A stretch of 19,008 nucleotides of DNA. Source: CAXBID01 sp049791475 (GTDB lineage: Bacteria > Bacteroidota > Bacteroidia > Flavobacteriales > Flavobacteriaceae). The number at the start of each line of letters is the position of its first letter. The stretch's first letter is position 1. The position numbers and the translations under genes are program-made. Below, piece after piece: positions 1-9,891 of the stretch. The DNA is taken from the NCBI GenBank assembly GCA_049791475.1, contig JBAQZZ010000045.1, positions 1 to 19,008 of the forward strand, read 5' to 3'. Below the pieces are notes generated by a model that saw only the letters and a program-made list of their open reading frames with translations, had not been told where the DNA came from and did not search any database.

Positions 1-3000
1 TTGGTAATTACCAGCTGTAGACGTTGTGTATGGAGAACCTGCAATACTTGTATATGTTGTTCCACCATCTGTACTAACTTCATAAGTATAAGGTGCATTA
101 CCTCCAGATACTGAAATATCAATACTAGCATCTGTTGGTACTGGGGCACATGTTATATCTTTTGTTAAAAGCGCGCTGGTTGTAATAACTTCAAAAATTT
201 CAACTGGTGTTGGGCTATTTGCTGTACAACCATTGGCATCTCTTATCGTTACTGTATAAGTTCCAGGCGTATTTACTGTAAATGTAGGACTTGATTGATA
301 TGATGCGCCACCATTAATACTATACTGATAAGGTGTAACCCCATTGGCTCCTGTAGCCGTAAAAGTAAATCCAGATGTCGCATTACATTGATTTGCTGCT
401 AAAGCTGGTACTGTAACCATTGGTAAAGCATCTGCAATAATAGTTACAGGATTCATTGTAATACAATTATTTGCATCTTTTACATAAACATCCCAAACTA
501 AATCTGCTGCTGAATTGGTATCCACTGTTATCACATTACTACTTGCATAAGTTACTGGAGCTGCTGCTCCTGTTATTACAGCTGCATAGGTATAACTTGG
601 TGTACCATTTGATGCGGACACTGTAATTTGAGAATTATCTTCTGAACAAAATACATTGGTTGAAGTAGCAGTAAACGTTAAACCACTTGTAGGTTGACTT
701 ATAACAATAGTCTCACTAGCTGTACATCCTGTAATATCATCAGTAACTTGTAATGTATACGTATCTGCAATTAAATCTGTTAAATCAATAGTAGTACCTG
801 TTTGAACTAAAGTTCCTGATCCATTTGTTAGTGTAGAAGAATATGTACCTGCAAATCCAGATACCGTATATTGTATTGCTCCTGTGTTATCTCCAAAACA
901 GAACACATCACTTAATTTAAAACCAACAATATTTATTGGAGTTACAGCATCTATAATATAAGATTCACTGTAATAACATCCATTGGCATCTGTTACTCTA
1001 AATACATATGTTCCTGGTGTTAATCCAGTAAATACATTAGACGTTTGTTTTGATACAATTATTGGTGATGGTGAAATAGTTTCATATTCTAATGTTCCAA
1101 CACCATCTGTAGCAGTTAATGTTACTGTAGATGAGGTTGCTAAACAAGTAACCGTTGTTGATAAAAAGTCTAAATCGGTAGGTGCGTTTAATTGTAATAA
1201 AGTTACTGACCCTCCAGCTATACAACCTTGTGCATCTTGAACAGAATATGTGATAGTTTGGTCTGCTCCGTTATCATTTACAGTTAACGTATTACTTGAA
1301 CTATACCCTGAACCATTAAAACTATATGCATAAGGCGCAGTTCCTGTTGTTGGTAAAGCGATAGTTACTAAAGCAGACTGGTTTGTATTTGAAGCATTAC
1401 AACTAAAAGCTGTTGCGCTAGCTGAAACAACTAATACCGTTGGTTCTGTTAATGTTACTGAATTACTAAATACACAATTTTTAGAATCTCGAACTTCATA
1501 AGCATAATTAATGCCTGCACTTAATCCTGTATATAATGATGTTGTTGAAAAGGCACTTCCATCAAAACTATATTCATATGGGCCAACACCATTTGCTGGT
1601 ACAATTTGTGCAGATCCATTGGCGTCGCCATTACAACTCGGGTTAACCACAGTAGTTGTTGCCGTTGGTAATTCTACAGGGCTTACTGTAATGATATTTG
1701 AAAGTATCGGACAGCTATTACTATCTGTTACTTGAAATTGATAAGTTCCGTTAGTGGTCGCATCATAAGTAAAAGATGTTCCAACTATATTTCCTAAATC
1801 TGTATAAGCACCGCTATTAAAAGATACAGCATAAGTATATGGCGGATATCCGTCTGAAATAGTTGCTGTTATACTAGCATTTGGAGTAGCTGTACAGTCT
1901 AATTCTTTTGTTAAAACAGCACTTACATTAACTTGTGTTGCTATAGTCTGTGCAGGCAAAGTAAATGTACAACCGTAAGCATCTCTTACAATAATAGTGT
2001 AAGTTCCTGAAGCTAAATTATTAAATACTGGATTTGATTGAAAACCACTTCCATTAATATTATACTGGTAAGGTGCTTGACCGCCAGAAGCCGAAACTTC
2101 TAGACTTGCTCCATTTGCTGCATCATAACAATAATCAGCATTAATAATGCTAGCTGTTGGAGGTGTTGGATCTACTAAATTTAGAGTTGTAGTCTCTGTA
2201 CAATTATTAGCATCTGTTACTCTAATTATATAATCTCCAGCACCAATATTAGTTAAAACACCAGTATTTGGGAAGTTTGATATTAAATTTAAAGACGTAT
2301 CTAATAATTCATAGCTATAACCAGGTGTGCCGCCAGAACCCGTTGCAGTAACTGTTGCTCCGTCAAGACAAGTAATTGGTGTAGCAGTTGCGGAGACTCC
2401 AACTGGTGTTGGGGTTCCTATATTTTGATTAAAAACAAATTCACAAGTATCAACAGCATCCTCATAACGTATTTGAATATTTTGATTTCCAGTAGCTAAT
2501 CCTGTTATTGTATAAGGTGATGTGAGTTGCGTAACCCATGTTACGCCTGCATCTAATGAATATTGAAATCCGTTTACAGTATCAAAATTTTGAGCAGAAA
2601 TAGTAACAGTTCCATCACTAGCTCCAAAACAGGTTACATCTGTAGCACTTACAACACTGGCATCAAAAGCATTTCCTGTGCCTATAACAATAGGAAAATC
2701 TACTGTTGTTGTACACGTGGTTGGAAGTTGAAAAACTCTAATATCATCAATGGCAACATCATTACCACTGGTAAGTTGTACGTTAGATCTTACTACAAAT
2801 CTCAAGTTTGTATTTGACCCTGGATTTAAACTTACCGAATAATTTTCCCATTGCTCAGTTTTTGGAATATTTCCTGTGGAGAATGATGAAATCTCAGTAC
2901 CACTACCGTCAATTAATGCTACTGTTAAATCAGGATCAGCAATACCACTTGATGAACGCACTAAATTCAACGCATAAAACTCTACATTTAATGGCTGGTT

Positions 3001-6000
3001 TGGAATAATATCATTTATAGTCTTTTCATATAGAATAGCACTGGTAGGAATTGAAGATCCAATATTAACTACTAAAAAGCGTCCTTTTGGTGTTGGTGGA
3101 CTAGTAGCTGGCGTATGATCTACAGGATCTATCCACGCTCCAAAGGGACTTATAATATCAGCAGTAACAGAATAATCGCCATCATTAATTCTTGGATTCC
3201 CTTTACATTGTGTTGCAACTACTTGTCTTTCAAAACAATAATATGTCGTATTCATTCCTGGAGACGATGTGTCTTCACCGTAACCAAAAGTTTCATTTAA
3301 TAAATTACTAAAAGTAGGTACCGTTTGTAATTGGTAAGTAACAGTTACTGTATGCGGACCATCGGGCACATTTAAGAATACAGTAGGATCTGCAGTATTA
3401 GGGTTTTCTACACCGTCTAATAAATAAGTATAAGTAAAAGAATTACCCCCAGTATTTGTTATAGTTACTGTAGAATTTGCAGATCCATCACAATTAAAAT
3501 CAGGATCAGAAATATCAATAGTTGGTGCTAAAGGCTCAGGATCAACAGTAACATTCGGCATTGGAAAAACACATCCATTAGCATCTCTAATATATAAGGT
3601 ATAAGTACCAGGAGCAAGATATGCATCATTTACATTTGACCATGTTGCTTGATTATTAAAACTATATTCATAAGGGGCAACACCTCCTTGCGGATTGGTA
3701 ATACGAACTCTACCCTCTCCTGAAGGCCCACAACCTGCCAATTCGGAAACTCCAGCAGTTGCAGTTACTGCCTCAGCTGGTTCATTTATAATAATATCTT
3801 GCGGTGAAGTAAAACACTCATTACCATTTAATGAATATCGAATTAAAGTTTGATAAGTTCCTACTGCTAAGTTTGAAAATGTAGGACTCGCTAAAAAAGT
3901 TACACCATTATCTATACTATACGTAACAACATAACCGTTGGCATTAGTGACGTTAAATTGTATTTCACCTGAATTATCTCCATAACACAACACATCTGTT
4001 TTTACAATATTAAAAACTGGTGCTGGAATTTCATCTACCGTAATAGACGTTTGAGCTGAACAGTTATTAGAATCTACAACCGTAATATCAAAAACTCCTG
4101 GTGCAGTGACTGGAATGGTTGGAATAGTTTCAAAATCTGTACTTCCATTAACAAAATAAAAATATGGAGCAGTTCCGCCTACTGGATAAACGGTTATTTC
4201 TCCATCAACACAGGTTAATGGTGTTGTAAGTGCTGAGGTAGCTTGAAGTAAAGCTGGCTCAATAATTTCAACATCTTGTGTGTAAGTACAACCATCTTCA
4301 GTAGAAATATCAATAGTATATGTACCCGGATTTAAATTTGAAAATGTGTAATTTCTATTAATTACAGGACCAACACTATTAACTGGAGTACCACCTTGAG
4401 AAATTGAATAAAAATATTGTGGTTCTGCATCATTAACAGCAATAACAATATTTCCTAAATCTCCGTTACAAAAAGGTTGATTAATAATGGTTGAAACGGT
4501 AAAATTACGTTGTCTAATCTGAACATCTGGTACTGTGAAAATACAAGGATTTGGAGAAACGCCTACTTGTCTTATATAAACCGTATAAAAATTTGGTGTT
4601 GTAATCACAAATGTATTACTAGTTTGATAGTTTGTACCATCAATGCTATACTCATAACCACTAGGAACTCCACCAACCACAATTTCACCTTGTGTATTAC
4701 AAATTATGTCACTTTCAGTAACATTAGGCGTTAATACGTTAGAATAAACATTAAAATAAAATCGGTTAAAACAACCTCCTGGGTAATTTACGGTTAATCT
4801 AAATTGTCCAGCTGTATCAGCCATATAGTTTGGTCCTGTTGCTACTTGATTCCAAACACAACTTCCAACTTCATTTGCACAATCTTGATCTATTACTGCT
4901 GCACAACTTGTCTCATCTAGTCGCTCCCAGATTAAAGATGTACTATCTGATAAATTTGTTTGTATAAATTTTCCACCAGCACCTCCACATAAGAAAATAT
5001 TTGGTAATTCTTTTCCATCATTTGGACAGATTACTATTTGATCTGCATAAGGAAGTACTGGGTTATCTACATTAGCACCAAAAGTAATAACCTCAAACAC
5101 TTGGTTTGTTGATTGACAAGGTGCAACGGCTGTATTTCGAGCGTAATATGTTCCTGTACTTGTAACGGTTATTGATTGGTTGGTTCCAATTACTGGCGTG
5201 CCAGAAGGGTCGGTTGACCATGAATAAGTATCATAACCACCTGGGGCTGTTAATACCGTACTAGCACCGCATAAAATAATTTCTTCGTTATAAGTACAAT
5301 CATTAATATCTGCTAAAAAGTTAGTTGCTTGCGGTGTTAATAAACAACCGTTATTTATATCATAACTTGGATCATCTGAAATAATAAATGATGGATTTAA
5401 ATTACTTCTATAGGTAGAAAAAGCTTGATTACTCACATTATTGGAACAAGCATCATTCAATAGATTACAAAATTCAACAACTTGTACGCTAAATCGAATC
5501 TCAGAAACTGGTCCAAACTCTTCTACTAAAGTATCATCAACTCTAAAAATAATTTCACGTGTTGCGGCATCATAACTTTCTACTGTTATTCCTGTTGGCA
5601 ATGGGTCTATATCTGATGGGTAATTAAAAACAATATTAGGTGGAAGTATGTCTCTAATTGTAAAATCTGTTGCATCATCATTTCCTATATTCTGAAAACC
5701 AATAACATAGTTTAGTTGTTGACCTAAATCTACAACCTCTCCTCCAATATCATTCCCAAATTCATCTAATACAATTTTTGTTAATACAATATTAGGTTCA
5801 ATAATATCTACGGCAAAAGAGGTTACAAAAGCGCCATAACCGTCACCACTAGTTGTTAACCTTAAATCACCTGCGGTGGCGTCGTTTGGCAAAACACCAT
5901 TTAGCGGGTTGGGTACCACCACGTTTGCAATATCAAAACCAAGTGTATTCGTACTGTTTGGATTCCTATTATTCATATAGGCTCCATTGTTTGTTATTCT

Positions 6001-7026
6001 AGAGTTGAAAAAATTATTATTTGGATTAAGAGCATCACTAAGGCGTGTATATGCTCCTGATGTACTTGCCTTAAACCTAAATGTATCGCCACCTATTCCT
6101 AAATCACCTTCTAAAGCCGATACGCCAATTTTTGCATTTACAGGTAATGGAGCTGGTAAGGTTTGAAACCCTGAAACCGGAATATCAAGAGTTGTACTTC
6201 CTTGAACACCTGCGTAACCATCAAATACAGAAATAAATTTACTTGGTAACAAAGGACTTTCGTATATAACTACTAACGTCCAACCAGCTGCACAACCACC
6301 AGTTCTTCGTCCTCTTGTAGCCCTTTGGTTAGCAACTGTATATGTTCCATCTGCTTCAGTTAAGCCTTGCAATAAACTGGTAACATTTTTATAACAGATT
6401 ATAGGAGAATCTTTAAATGAATTATTAATATTAACTGGATCATATCCATCAAAAATAATATCATCTTCCTCGCCTACTGGATCTGCATTGTTATCTGCTT
6501 CCAAATCAATAAAACCACCCGTAGGAAGTTTAAATTTTATTTGATTCCAATCCTCTATTCTTGGGGTTCCTTGAAATTGTTGTCCACTATTTGTTCCTAC
6601 TTCATTTGGGTAAACTGAAGCCCAATACAAACCTGCGAAAACAATGTTTTTACACGAGTTGTTTATTTCTAAATCGGCAGTGCTTGAACTAAATATATTT
6701 GGATCGCCTCCACTTGCTACATTTATATACGCACCGTTTCTGTTATTATTATTACCACCACCGTTATAAGGAAGTGATAAACCTTCTCCTGTTATTATAC
6801 TATTTCCAATTAAAACAATATCCCCTTTTACTTTAATATTTCCTCCAGGCAAGCGAGGTGAGAAAGGCACTGCTAATTGTGCAAATGCAGTATTACTTGC
6901 TAATATTAGCATTAAAACCATTAAAAAACCAATGCTCCTTTTCTTTAAAACTAAAAAGTTTGAATTTATTTTTAATAAACTTCTATAGAGAAAATGAATA
7001 TATACGAGAGAGGTAGATTTTTTCAT
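1..7026 (-). CDS. Giant SprB-like T9SS surface adhesin (3' end outside window)
   Basis: One minus-strand frame is open from the ATG at 7024-7026 to the window edge, 2342 codons, with no stop seen on translation. It should be an exported cell-surface adhesin of the SprB type, involved in attachment or gliding. An N-terminal extension of about 28 residues precedes a hydrophobic signal segment ending SNTAFAQ (about residue 50). A globular region with FAGLYWASVYP (about residue 124) follows, then a DUF11-like beta domain (about 410-520), Ig/PKD-like segments (about 580-770), and about 17 SprB-type repeats. The repeats share a Cys near the start (CFGDNTG, CNGDANG), a PYxYS core and a DANGC end. 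A jelly-roll-like domain of about 200 residues (about 1240-1440) interrupts the repeat array. The C-terminal sorting domain is expected beyond the left edge and is not seen. A strong terminator lies between this gene and the PorP/SprF gene, so it probably has its own promoter. Orthology to sprB itself cannot be decided here. Confidence 0.93.
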   Translation of the reverse strand, partial: MKKSTSLVYIHFLYRSLLKINSNFLVLKKRSIGFLMVLMLILASNTAFAQLAVPFSPRLPGGNIKVKGDIVLIGNSIITGEGLSLPYNGGGNNNNRNGAYINVASGGDPNIFSSSTADLEINNSCKNIVFAGLYWASVYPNEVGTNSGQQFQGTPRIEDWNQIKFKLPTGGFIDLEADNNADPVGEEDDIIFDGYDPVNINNSFKDSPIICYKNVTSLLQGLTEADGTYTVANQRATRGRRTGGCAAGWTLVVIYESPLLPSKFISVFDGYAGVQGSTTLDIPVSGFQTLPAPLPVNAKIGVSALEGDLGIGGDTFRFKASTSGAYTRLSDALNPNNNFFNSRITNNGAYMNNRNPNSTNTLGFDIANVVVPNPLNGVLPNDATAGDLRLTTSGDGYGAFVTSFAVDIIEPNIVLTKIVLDEFGNDIGGEVVDLGQQLNYVIGFQNIGNDDATDFTIRDILPPNIVFNYPSDIDPLPTGITVESYDAATREIIFRVDDTLVEEFGPVSEIRFSVQVVEFCNLLNDACSNNVSNQAFSTYRSNLNPSFIISDDPSYDINNGCLLTPQATNFLADINDCTYNEEIILCGASTVLTAPGGYDTYSWSTDPSGTPVIGTNQSITVTSTGTYYARNTAVAPCQSTNQVFEVITFGANVDNPVLPYADQIVICPNDGKELPNIFLCGGAGGKFIQTNLSDSTSLIWERLDETSCAAVIDQDCANEVGSCVWNQVATGPNYMADTAGQFRLTVNYPGGCFNRFYFNVYSNVLTPNVTESDIICNTQGEIVVGGVPSGYEYSIDGTNYQTSNTFVITTPNFYTVYIRQVGVSPNPCIFTVPDVQIRQRNFTVSTIINQPFCNGDLGNIVIAVNDAEPQYFYSISQGGTPVNSVGPVINRNYTFSNLNPGTYTIDISTEDGCTYTQDVEIIEPALLQATSALTTPLTCVDGEITVYPVGGTAPYFYFVNGSTDFETIPTIPVTAPGVFDITVVDSNNCSAQTSITVDEIPAPVFNIVKTDVLCYGDNSGEIQFNVTNANGYVVTYSIDNGVTFLASPTFSNLAVGTYQTLIRYSLNGNECFTSPQDIIINEPAEAVTATAGVSELAGCGPSGEGRVRITNPQGGVAPYEYSFNNQATWSNVNDAYLAPGTYTLYIRDANGCVFPMPNVTVDPEPLAPTIDISDPDFNCDGSANSTVTITNTGGNSFTYTYLLDGVENPNTADPTVFLNVPDGPHTVTVTYQLQTVPTFSNLLNETFGYGEDTSSPGMNTTYYCFERQVVATQCKGNPRINDGDYSVTADIISPFGAWIDPVDHTPATSPPTPKGRFLVVNIGSSIPTSAILYEKTINDIIPNQPLNVEFYALNLVRSSSGIADPDLTVALIDGSGTEISSFSTGNIPKTEQWENYSVSLNPGSNTNLRFVVRSNVQLTSGNDVAIDDIRVFQLPTTCTTTVDFPIVIGTGNAFDASVVSATDVTCFGASDGTVTISAQNFDTVNGFQYSLDAGVTWVTQLTSPYTITGLATGNQNIQIRYEDAVDTCEFVFNQNIGTPTPVGVSATATPITCLDGATVTATGSGGTPGYSYELLDTSLNLISNFPNTGVLTNIGAGDYIIRVTDANNCTETTTLNLVDPTPPTASIINADYCYDAANGASLEVSASGGQAPYQYNINGSGFQSNPVFNNLASGTYTIIVRDAYGCTFTLPAQTIATQVNVSAVLTKELDCTATPNASITATISDGYPPYTYAVSFNSGAYTDLGNIVGTSFTYDATTNGTYQFQVTDSNSCPILSNIITVSPVELPTATTTVVNPSCNGDANGSAQIVPANGVGPYEYSFDGSAFSTTSLYTGLSAGINYAYEVRDSKNCVFSNSVTLTEPTVLVVSASATAFSCNASNTNQSALVTIALPTTGTAPYAYSFNGSGYSSSNTLTVNDNGADQTITYSVQDAQGCIAGGSVTLLQLNAPTDLDFLSTTVTCLATSSTVTLTATDGVGTLEYETISPSPIIVSKQTSNVFTGLTPGTYVFRVTDANGCYYSESYIIDAVTPINIVGFKLSDVFCFGDNTGAIQYTVSGFAGTYSSTLTNGSGTLVQTGTTIDLTDLIADTYTLQVTDDITGCTASETIVISQPTSGLTFTATSTNVFCSEDNSQITVSASNGTPSYTYAAVITGAAAPVTYASSNVITVDTNSAADLVWDVYVKDANNCITMNPVTIIADALPMVTVPALAANQCNATSGFTFTATGANGVTPYQYSINGGASYQSSPTFTVNTPGTYTVTIRDANGCTANSPTPVEIFEVITTSALLTKDITCAPVPTDASIDISVSGGNAPYTYEVSTDGGTTYTSIAGSPYTTSTAGNYQ

Positions 7027-7294
7027 GGTAGTTATAATTAGTATTTCCTTGTTATTTGGGGGCATAAAAGAAATGATACTTTTAATTTATGATATCAAAA
7101 AAATTAGTATTTGTAAGCATAATATTTCGTTTAAAACGCTTTATCCTTAATATTATACTTTTAATCGATACGAATATCAGTATTTTTTTTATAACTATAA
7201 AGAGAAATGTGGATTATTTTACTGTTTATCGGTGTTTTTTACACTTTAAACGATATAAAATATATTTTTTGTATGAAATTAACTTCTTATAAAT
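7027..7294 (-). promoter_or_regulatory. Leader and presumed promoter region of the giant adhesin
   Basis: This is very AT-rich non-coding DNA between the terminator at 7295-7339 and the adhesin start. Because the terminator isolates the adhesin from the upstream gene, a promoter is expected here. No convincing TAnnTTTG element was found. A short palindrome CGTTTAAAACG lies near 7129-7139. The small plus-strand frame in this stretch is low-complexity and not a gene. Confidence 0.3.
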
Positions 7295-7339
7295 AAAAAA
7301 TGTAAATATTTATTTACTAAATAAATATTTACATTTTTT
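7295..7339 (-). terminator. Perfect 21-bp-arm hairpin terminator after the PorP/SprF gene
   Basis: Arms at 7295-7315 and 7319-7339 are exact reverse complements around a 3-nt loop (ACT). Each arm has A6 at one end and T6 at the other, so the structure can terminate transcription in either direction. It begins 8 bp beyond the stop codon of the PorP/SprF gene. The stem contains a single G:C pair, as expected for an AT-rich genome. Confidence 0.8.
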
Positions 7340-7347
7340 GGCAATAA

Positions 7348-9891
7348 TTAGTTTTCTATTTTTACTATGGCCATTTTACTATTGTAAGGTCTATTTCCTT
7401 TTGCCTGAACTGCATTTTTAGCAGTATCTACATCATTAAATTTATTGTAGTAAATAAAATACTGGCTTGTACTTACATCATAGAAGAAATCGACATCTGT
7501 TCGTCCTGATGAAACTGCTTTAGTTAAAAAGTCATCTCTTTTATTTACATCACTATGAACAGCAATTACTAAATAGTATCCACTTTCAACATTTTTAACA
7601 TCTTTGATAATTTGAATGTTGCTTTGCTCTTCACCAAAATCAAAATCGTTTGTTGTAAGCGGTATTGAACTTAATGGTGTGTTTTGTTTTATTTGGTTTA
7701 GAGTTGCTCTATCCTTTTGATATCTTACTTCTTGATTATCATAAGCTGCACGCTTAATTCTACGTTTTTTCTCAATCTCAGTGGCTACTTTAATGTTTTC
7801 TAATTTAGATAATAAGTTTGCCTTAGACTGTATAATTTGTTTTTGTTGCGTTTTTAAACCTTGTATTTTCTTTAAATAAAAGACATTAACAGAATCCTCT
7901 TTATTTGGAACATCTTTAAGTCTGTCATTATATAGATCTTCTAATTCAGTGATTTTTACGTTTTGAGATTCTATATTATCATCTATTTCAACTTTAAGAG
8001 ATTGTAAAGCTGCATTTTCTGCCGATACACTTTTAAATACTTTTGGAGTATCTTTTACAATGCCTTGTTCGCTTAAATCATTCTCTTCTTTTAAATTATC
8101 TAAATCTTTCTGTCTACTGGCTATAGTTTCACTTAATTTATCTAATAAATCTTGTTGTTCGATTTTAGAATTGTCTGTCAATTCTATTAGGCTTTCCATC
8201 GATTTTGATTTATCATCACTTGCCACCGGAACAACAACAGCATCTAGTACTTCCTCTTTGATTTTTTCTTCTTCAGCTATTTGTTTTGCTTTAGCCTCTT
8301 CTTCCGCTTTAATTCTGGCTTGTTCCTCTGCCTCTGCTATTATTCTAGCTTTAGTTTCAGCTGCTAATCGCGCTAACCTTACTTCTTCGGCTACTCTTGC
8401 TTGCTCTTCTGCTTCAGCTTTAGCCTGAGCTATTCGTTTCGCTTCTGCTTCTTCTTTAGCTTTAGTTTCAGCTGCTAATCTAGCTTCTTCTGCTATTCTA
8501 GCCTGCTTGTCTGCTTCAGCTTTAGCCTGAGCTATTCGTTTAGCTTCTGCTTCTTCTTTAGCTTTAGTTTTAGCAGCTAATCGTGCTAACCTTGCTTCTT
8601 CTGCTAATTTCGCTTTCTCCTTCGCTTGAGCATCAGCTAATTTTTTCGCTTTGGCCTGTGCTTCAGCTTTAATTCTAGCTGCTTCATCTAATCTTGCTTG
8701 TTCTTCGTTATCTAATTGTGCTTCTGCATTAGCTTGTTCATCAGCTAACTGTTTAGCTTTAGCCTCCGCTGCGGCTTTAATTTCAGCTGCTTCATCTAAT
8801 CTTGCTTGTTCTTCAGCCTCTTCGTTTGCTTTAACTTCATCAGTTTTAACATCACTTACAGTCTCATTAGGTGTAACCTTAGGTTTCCTGGTTTGATTAA
8901 CTTTAGATTTAACAACAGGCTTCGATTTTTTATAGGTTACAACAAAGGCTTCTTCATCATCATCTCCACTATAATTATATCTGTCTTTATTATTGAATTT
9001 ATAAGCTAGTGTAATTTCATGAGAGTTTCCAAAGGCATCTAAATCGCCAATGGCTTTTTCAAAATTATATTCTATGGCTATTTGCTTTGTAATATTTAAA
9101 CCTAATCCTGCCGATGCCCCATAAAGGGTGTTATAACCAACTTGCGCCCAAATTCCTTTAGGAACAGCCAGCATCATAATTCCGGAAAGTACGGTTTGAT
9201 CATTTTTGAATTCTGACATAAATAAACCAGAAAATTTACTTTCATCAAAAAAACCACGACTATTTAAATAGCCTGTGTACATTACATGACCTTGAATACT
9301 TTGCTCTGGATTCTCTTCTATTAGTGTAGAGGTTGTCAAATTATAAGACACCAAGTTATTTATAGAAACTCCAAAATCTAGAAAAGCTGTACCATAGTTT
9401 ATACCAGGATTAACTGTTATTACAGAATTTGAAGGTATATTATCTAATGACGAATCTGGAAAATTTGTAATAACTGCTCCATCATTTAAACCACTTTTGT
9501 AAAAACCAATATTTGTTCCGAAGGTTAAATTACTGTCGGTATTAAGTGAAACGTTGTATGCAAAGTTTGCAACACCTCCAAAGGTTGTTAGCACGCCATA
9601 ATTTTGTTGAAATAAACCAAGACCAACACCCATATTTTCACTTAATCTTCCAGAATAACTAAATAAATACGTTTGTGGTGCATTATCAAATTGTACCCAC
9701 TCGCGTTTATTAGTAAAACTGATGTATTTATTTTGCTCTCTTACAAAACTAAAGGTTGGATTAATGGCGTATCTATTAAATTTTAAAGAATTTCTAACAG
9801 GTAAATCAAAAGCAACAACACCATCCTCTTGTGCGTATAGCAACTGTGTTAAAAAAAGAAATAAGACGATATGTGAGAGAGCCAATTTCAT
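7348..9891 (-). CDS. PorP/SprF-family T9SS outer-membrane protein with TolA-like stalk and SPOR-like tail
   Basis: This 847-residue protein has three parts. A signal peptide (1-21, ending LLYAQ) leads into a beta-barrel of the PorP/SprF family (about 25-310), with alternating hydrophobic strands such as NMGVGLGLFQQNYGV and an INP motif near the N-terminus. After an acidic linker (SGDDDEEAF) comes an Ala/Glu/Lys-rich helix (about 350-565) with repeats like KAKEEAEAKRIAQAKAEA. A further helical region follows (about 570-750), then a C-terminal domain (about 765-847) starting SGYYLVIAVHSD that resembles a SPOR fold. Usual PorP/SprF proteins are about 300-350 residues, so more than half is extra. 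SprF-like proteins are known to support secretion of type B CTD proteins; the stalk could reach across the periplasm to peptidoglycan, which is inference. The ATG directly follows the stop codon of the upstream type B gene (TAAATG), implying translational coupling. Confidence 0.88.
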   Translation of the reverse strand: MKLALSHIVLFLFLTQLLYAQEDGVVAFDLPVRNSLKFNRYAINPTFSFVREQNKYISFTNKREWVQFDNAPQTYLFSYSGRLSENMGVGLGLFQQNYGVLTTFGGVANFAYNVSLNTDSNLTFGTNIGFYKSGLNDGAVITNFPDSSLDNIPSNSVITVNPGINYGTAFLDFGVSINNLVSYNLTTSTLIEENPEQSIQGHVMYTGYLNSRGFFDESKFSGLFMSEFKNDQTVLSGIMMLAVPKGIWAQVGYNTLYGASAGLGLNITKQIAIEYNFEKAIGDLDAFGNSHEITLAYKFNNKDRYNYSGDDDEEAFVVTYKKSKPVVKSKVNQTRKPKVTPNETVSDVKTDEVKANEEAEEQARLDEAAEIKAAAEAKAKQLADEQANAEAQLDNEEQARLDEAARIKAEAQAKAKKLADAQAKEKAKLAEEARLARLAAKTKAKEEAEAKRIAQAKAEADKQARIAEEARLAAETKAKEEAEAKRIAQAKAEAEEQARVAEEVRLARLAAETKARIIAEAEEQARIKAEEEAKAKQIAEEEKIKEEVLDAVVVPVASDDKSKSMESLIELTDNSKIEQQDLLDKLSETIASRQKDLDNLKEENDLSEQGIVKDTPKVFKSVSAENAALQSLKVEIDDNIESQNVKITELEDLYNDRLKDVPNKEDSVNVFYLKKIQGLKTQQKQIIQSKANLLSKLENIKVATEIEKKRRIKRAAYDNQEVRYQKDRATLNQIKQNTPLSSIPLTTNDFDFGEEQSNIQIIKDVKNVESGYYLVIAVHSDVNKRDDFLTKAVSSGRTDVDFFYDVSTSQYFIYYNKFNDVDTAKNAVQAKGNRPYNSKMAIVKIEN
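8250..8830 (-). repeat. In-frame coding repeats of the Ala/Glu/Lys helix
   Basis: The helical stalk of the PorP/SprF protein is built from imperfect in-frame repeats. The clearest pair encodes KAKEEAEAKRIAQAKAEA twice, 34 codons (102 bp) apart, followed by QARIAEE and QARVAEE. Further degenerate copies (EEQARLDEAA twice) lie toward 8830. The repeats are a likely site of length variation by slippage or recombination. They also produce long spurious Ser/Ala-rich frames on the plus strand. Confidence 0.8.

Noticed and set aside
983..4734. Several plus-strand frames of 60-85 codons inside the adhesin gene
   Set aside because: They lie opposite one uninterrupted minus-strand repeat protein and show no family features.
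1..7026. The repeat-rich region read as a CRISPR array or non-coding tandem repeat
   Set aside because: The repeats are degenerate at DNA level and encode SprB-type protein repeats in one open frame.
7089..7292. 67-codon plus-strand frame in the spacer before the adhesin
   Set aside because: It is an Ile/Phe/Lys low-complexity product of AT-rich DNA and is better explained as a promoter/leader region.
8060..8896. Long plus-strand frames rich in Ser and Ala opposite the PorP/SprF stalk
   Set aside because: They are antisense shadows of the repetitive Ala/Glu/Lys-rich coding sequence and have no promoter or protein-like composition.
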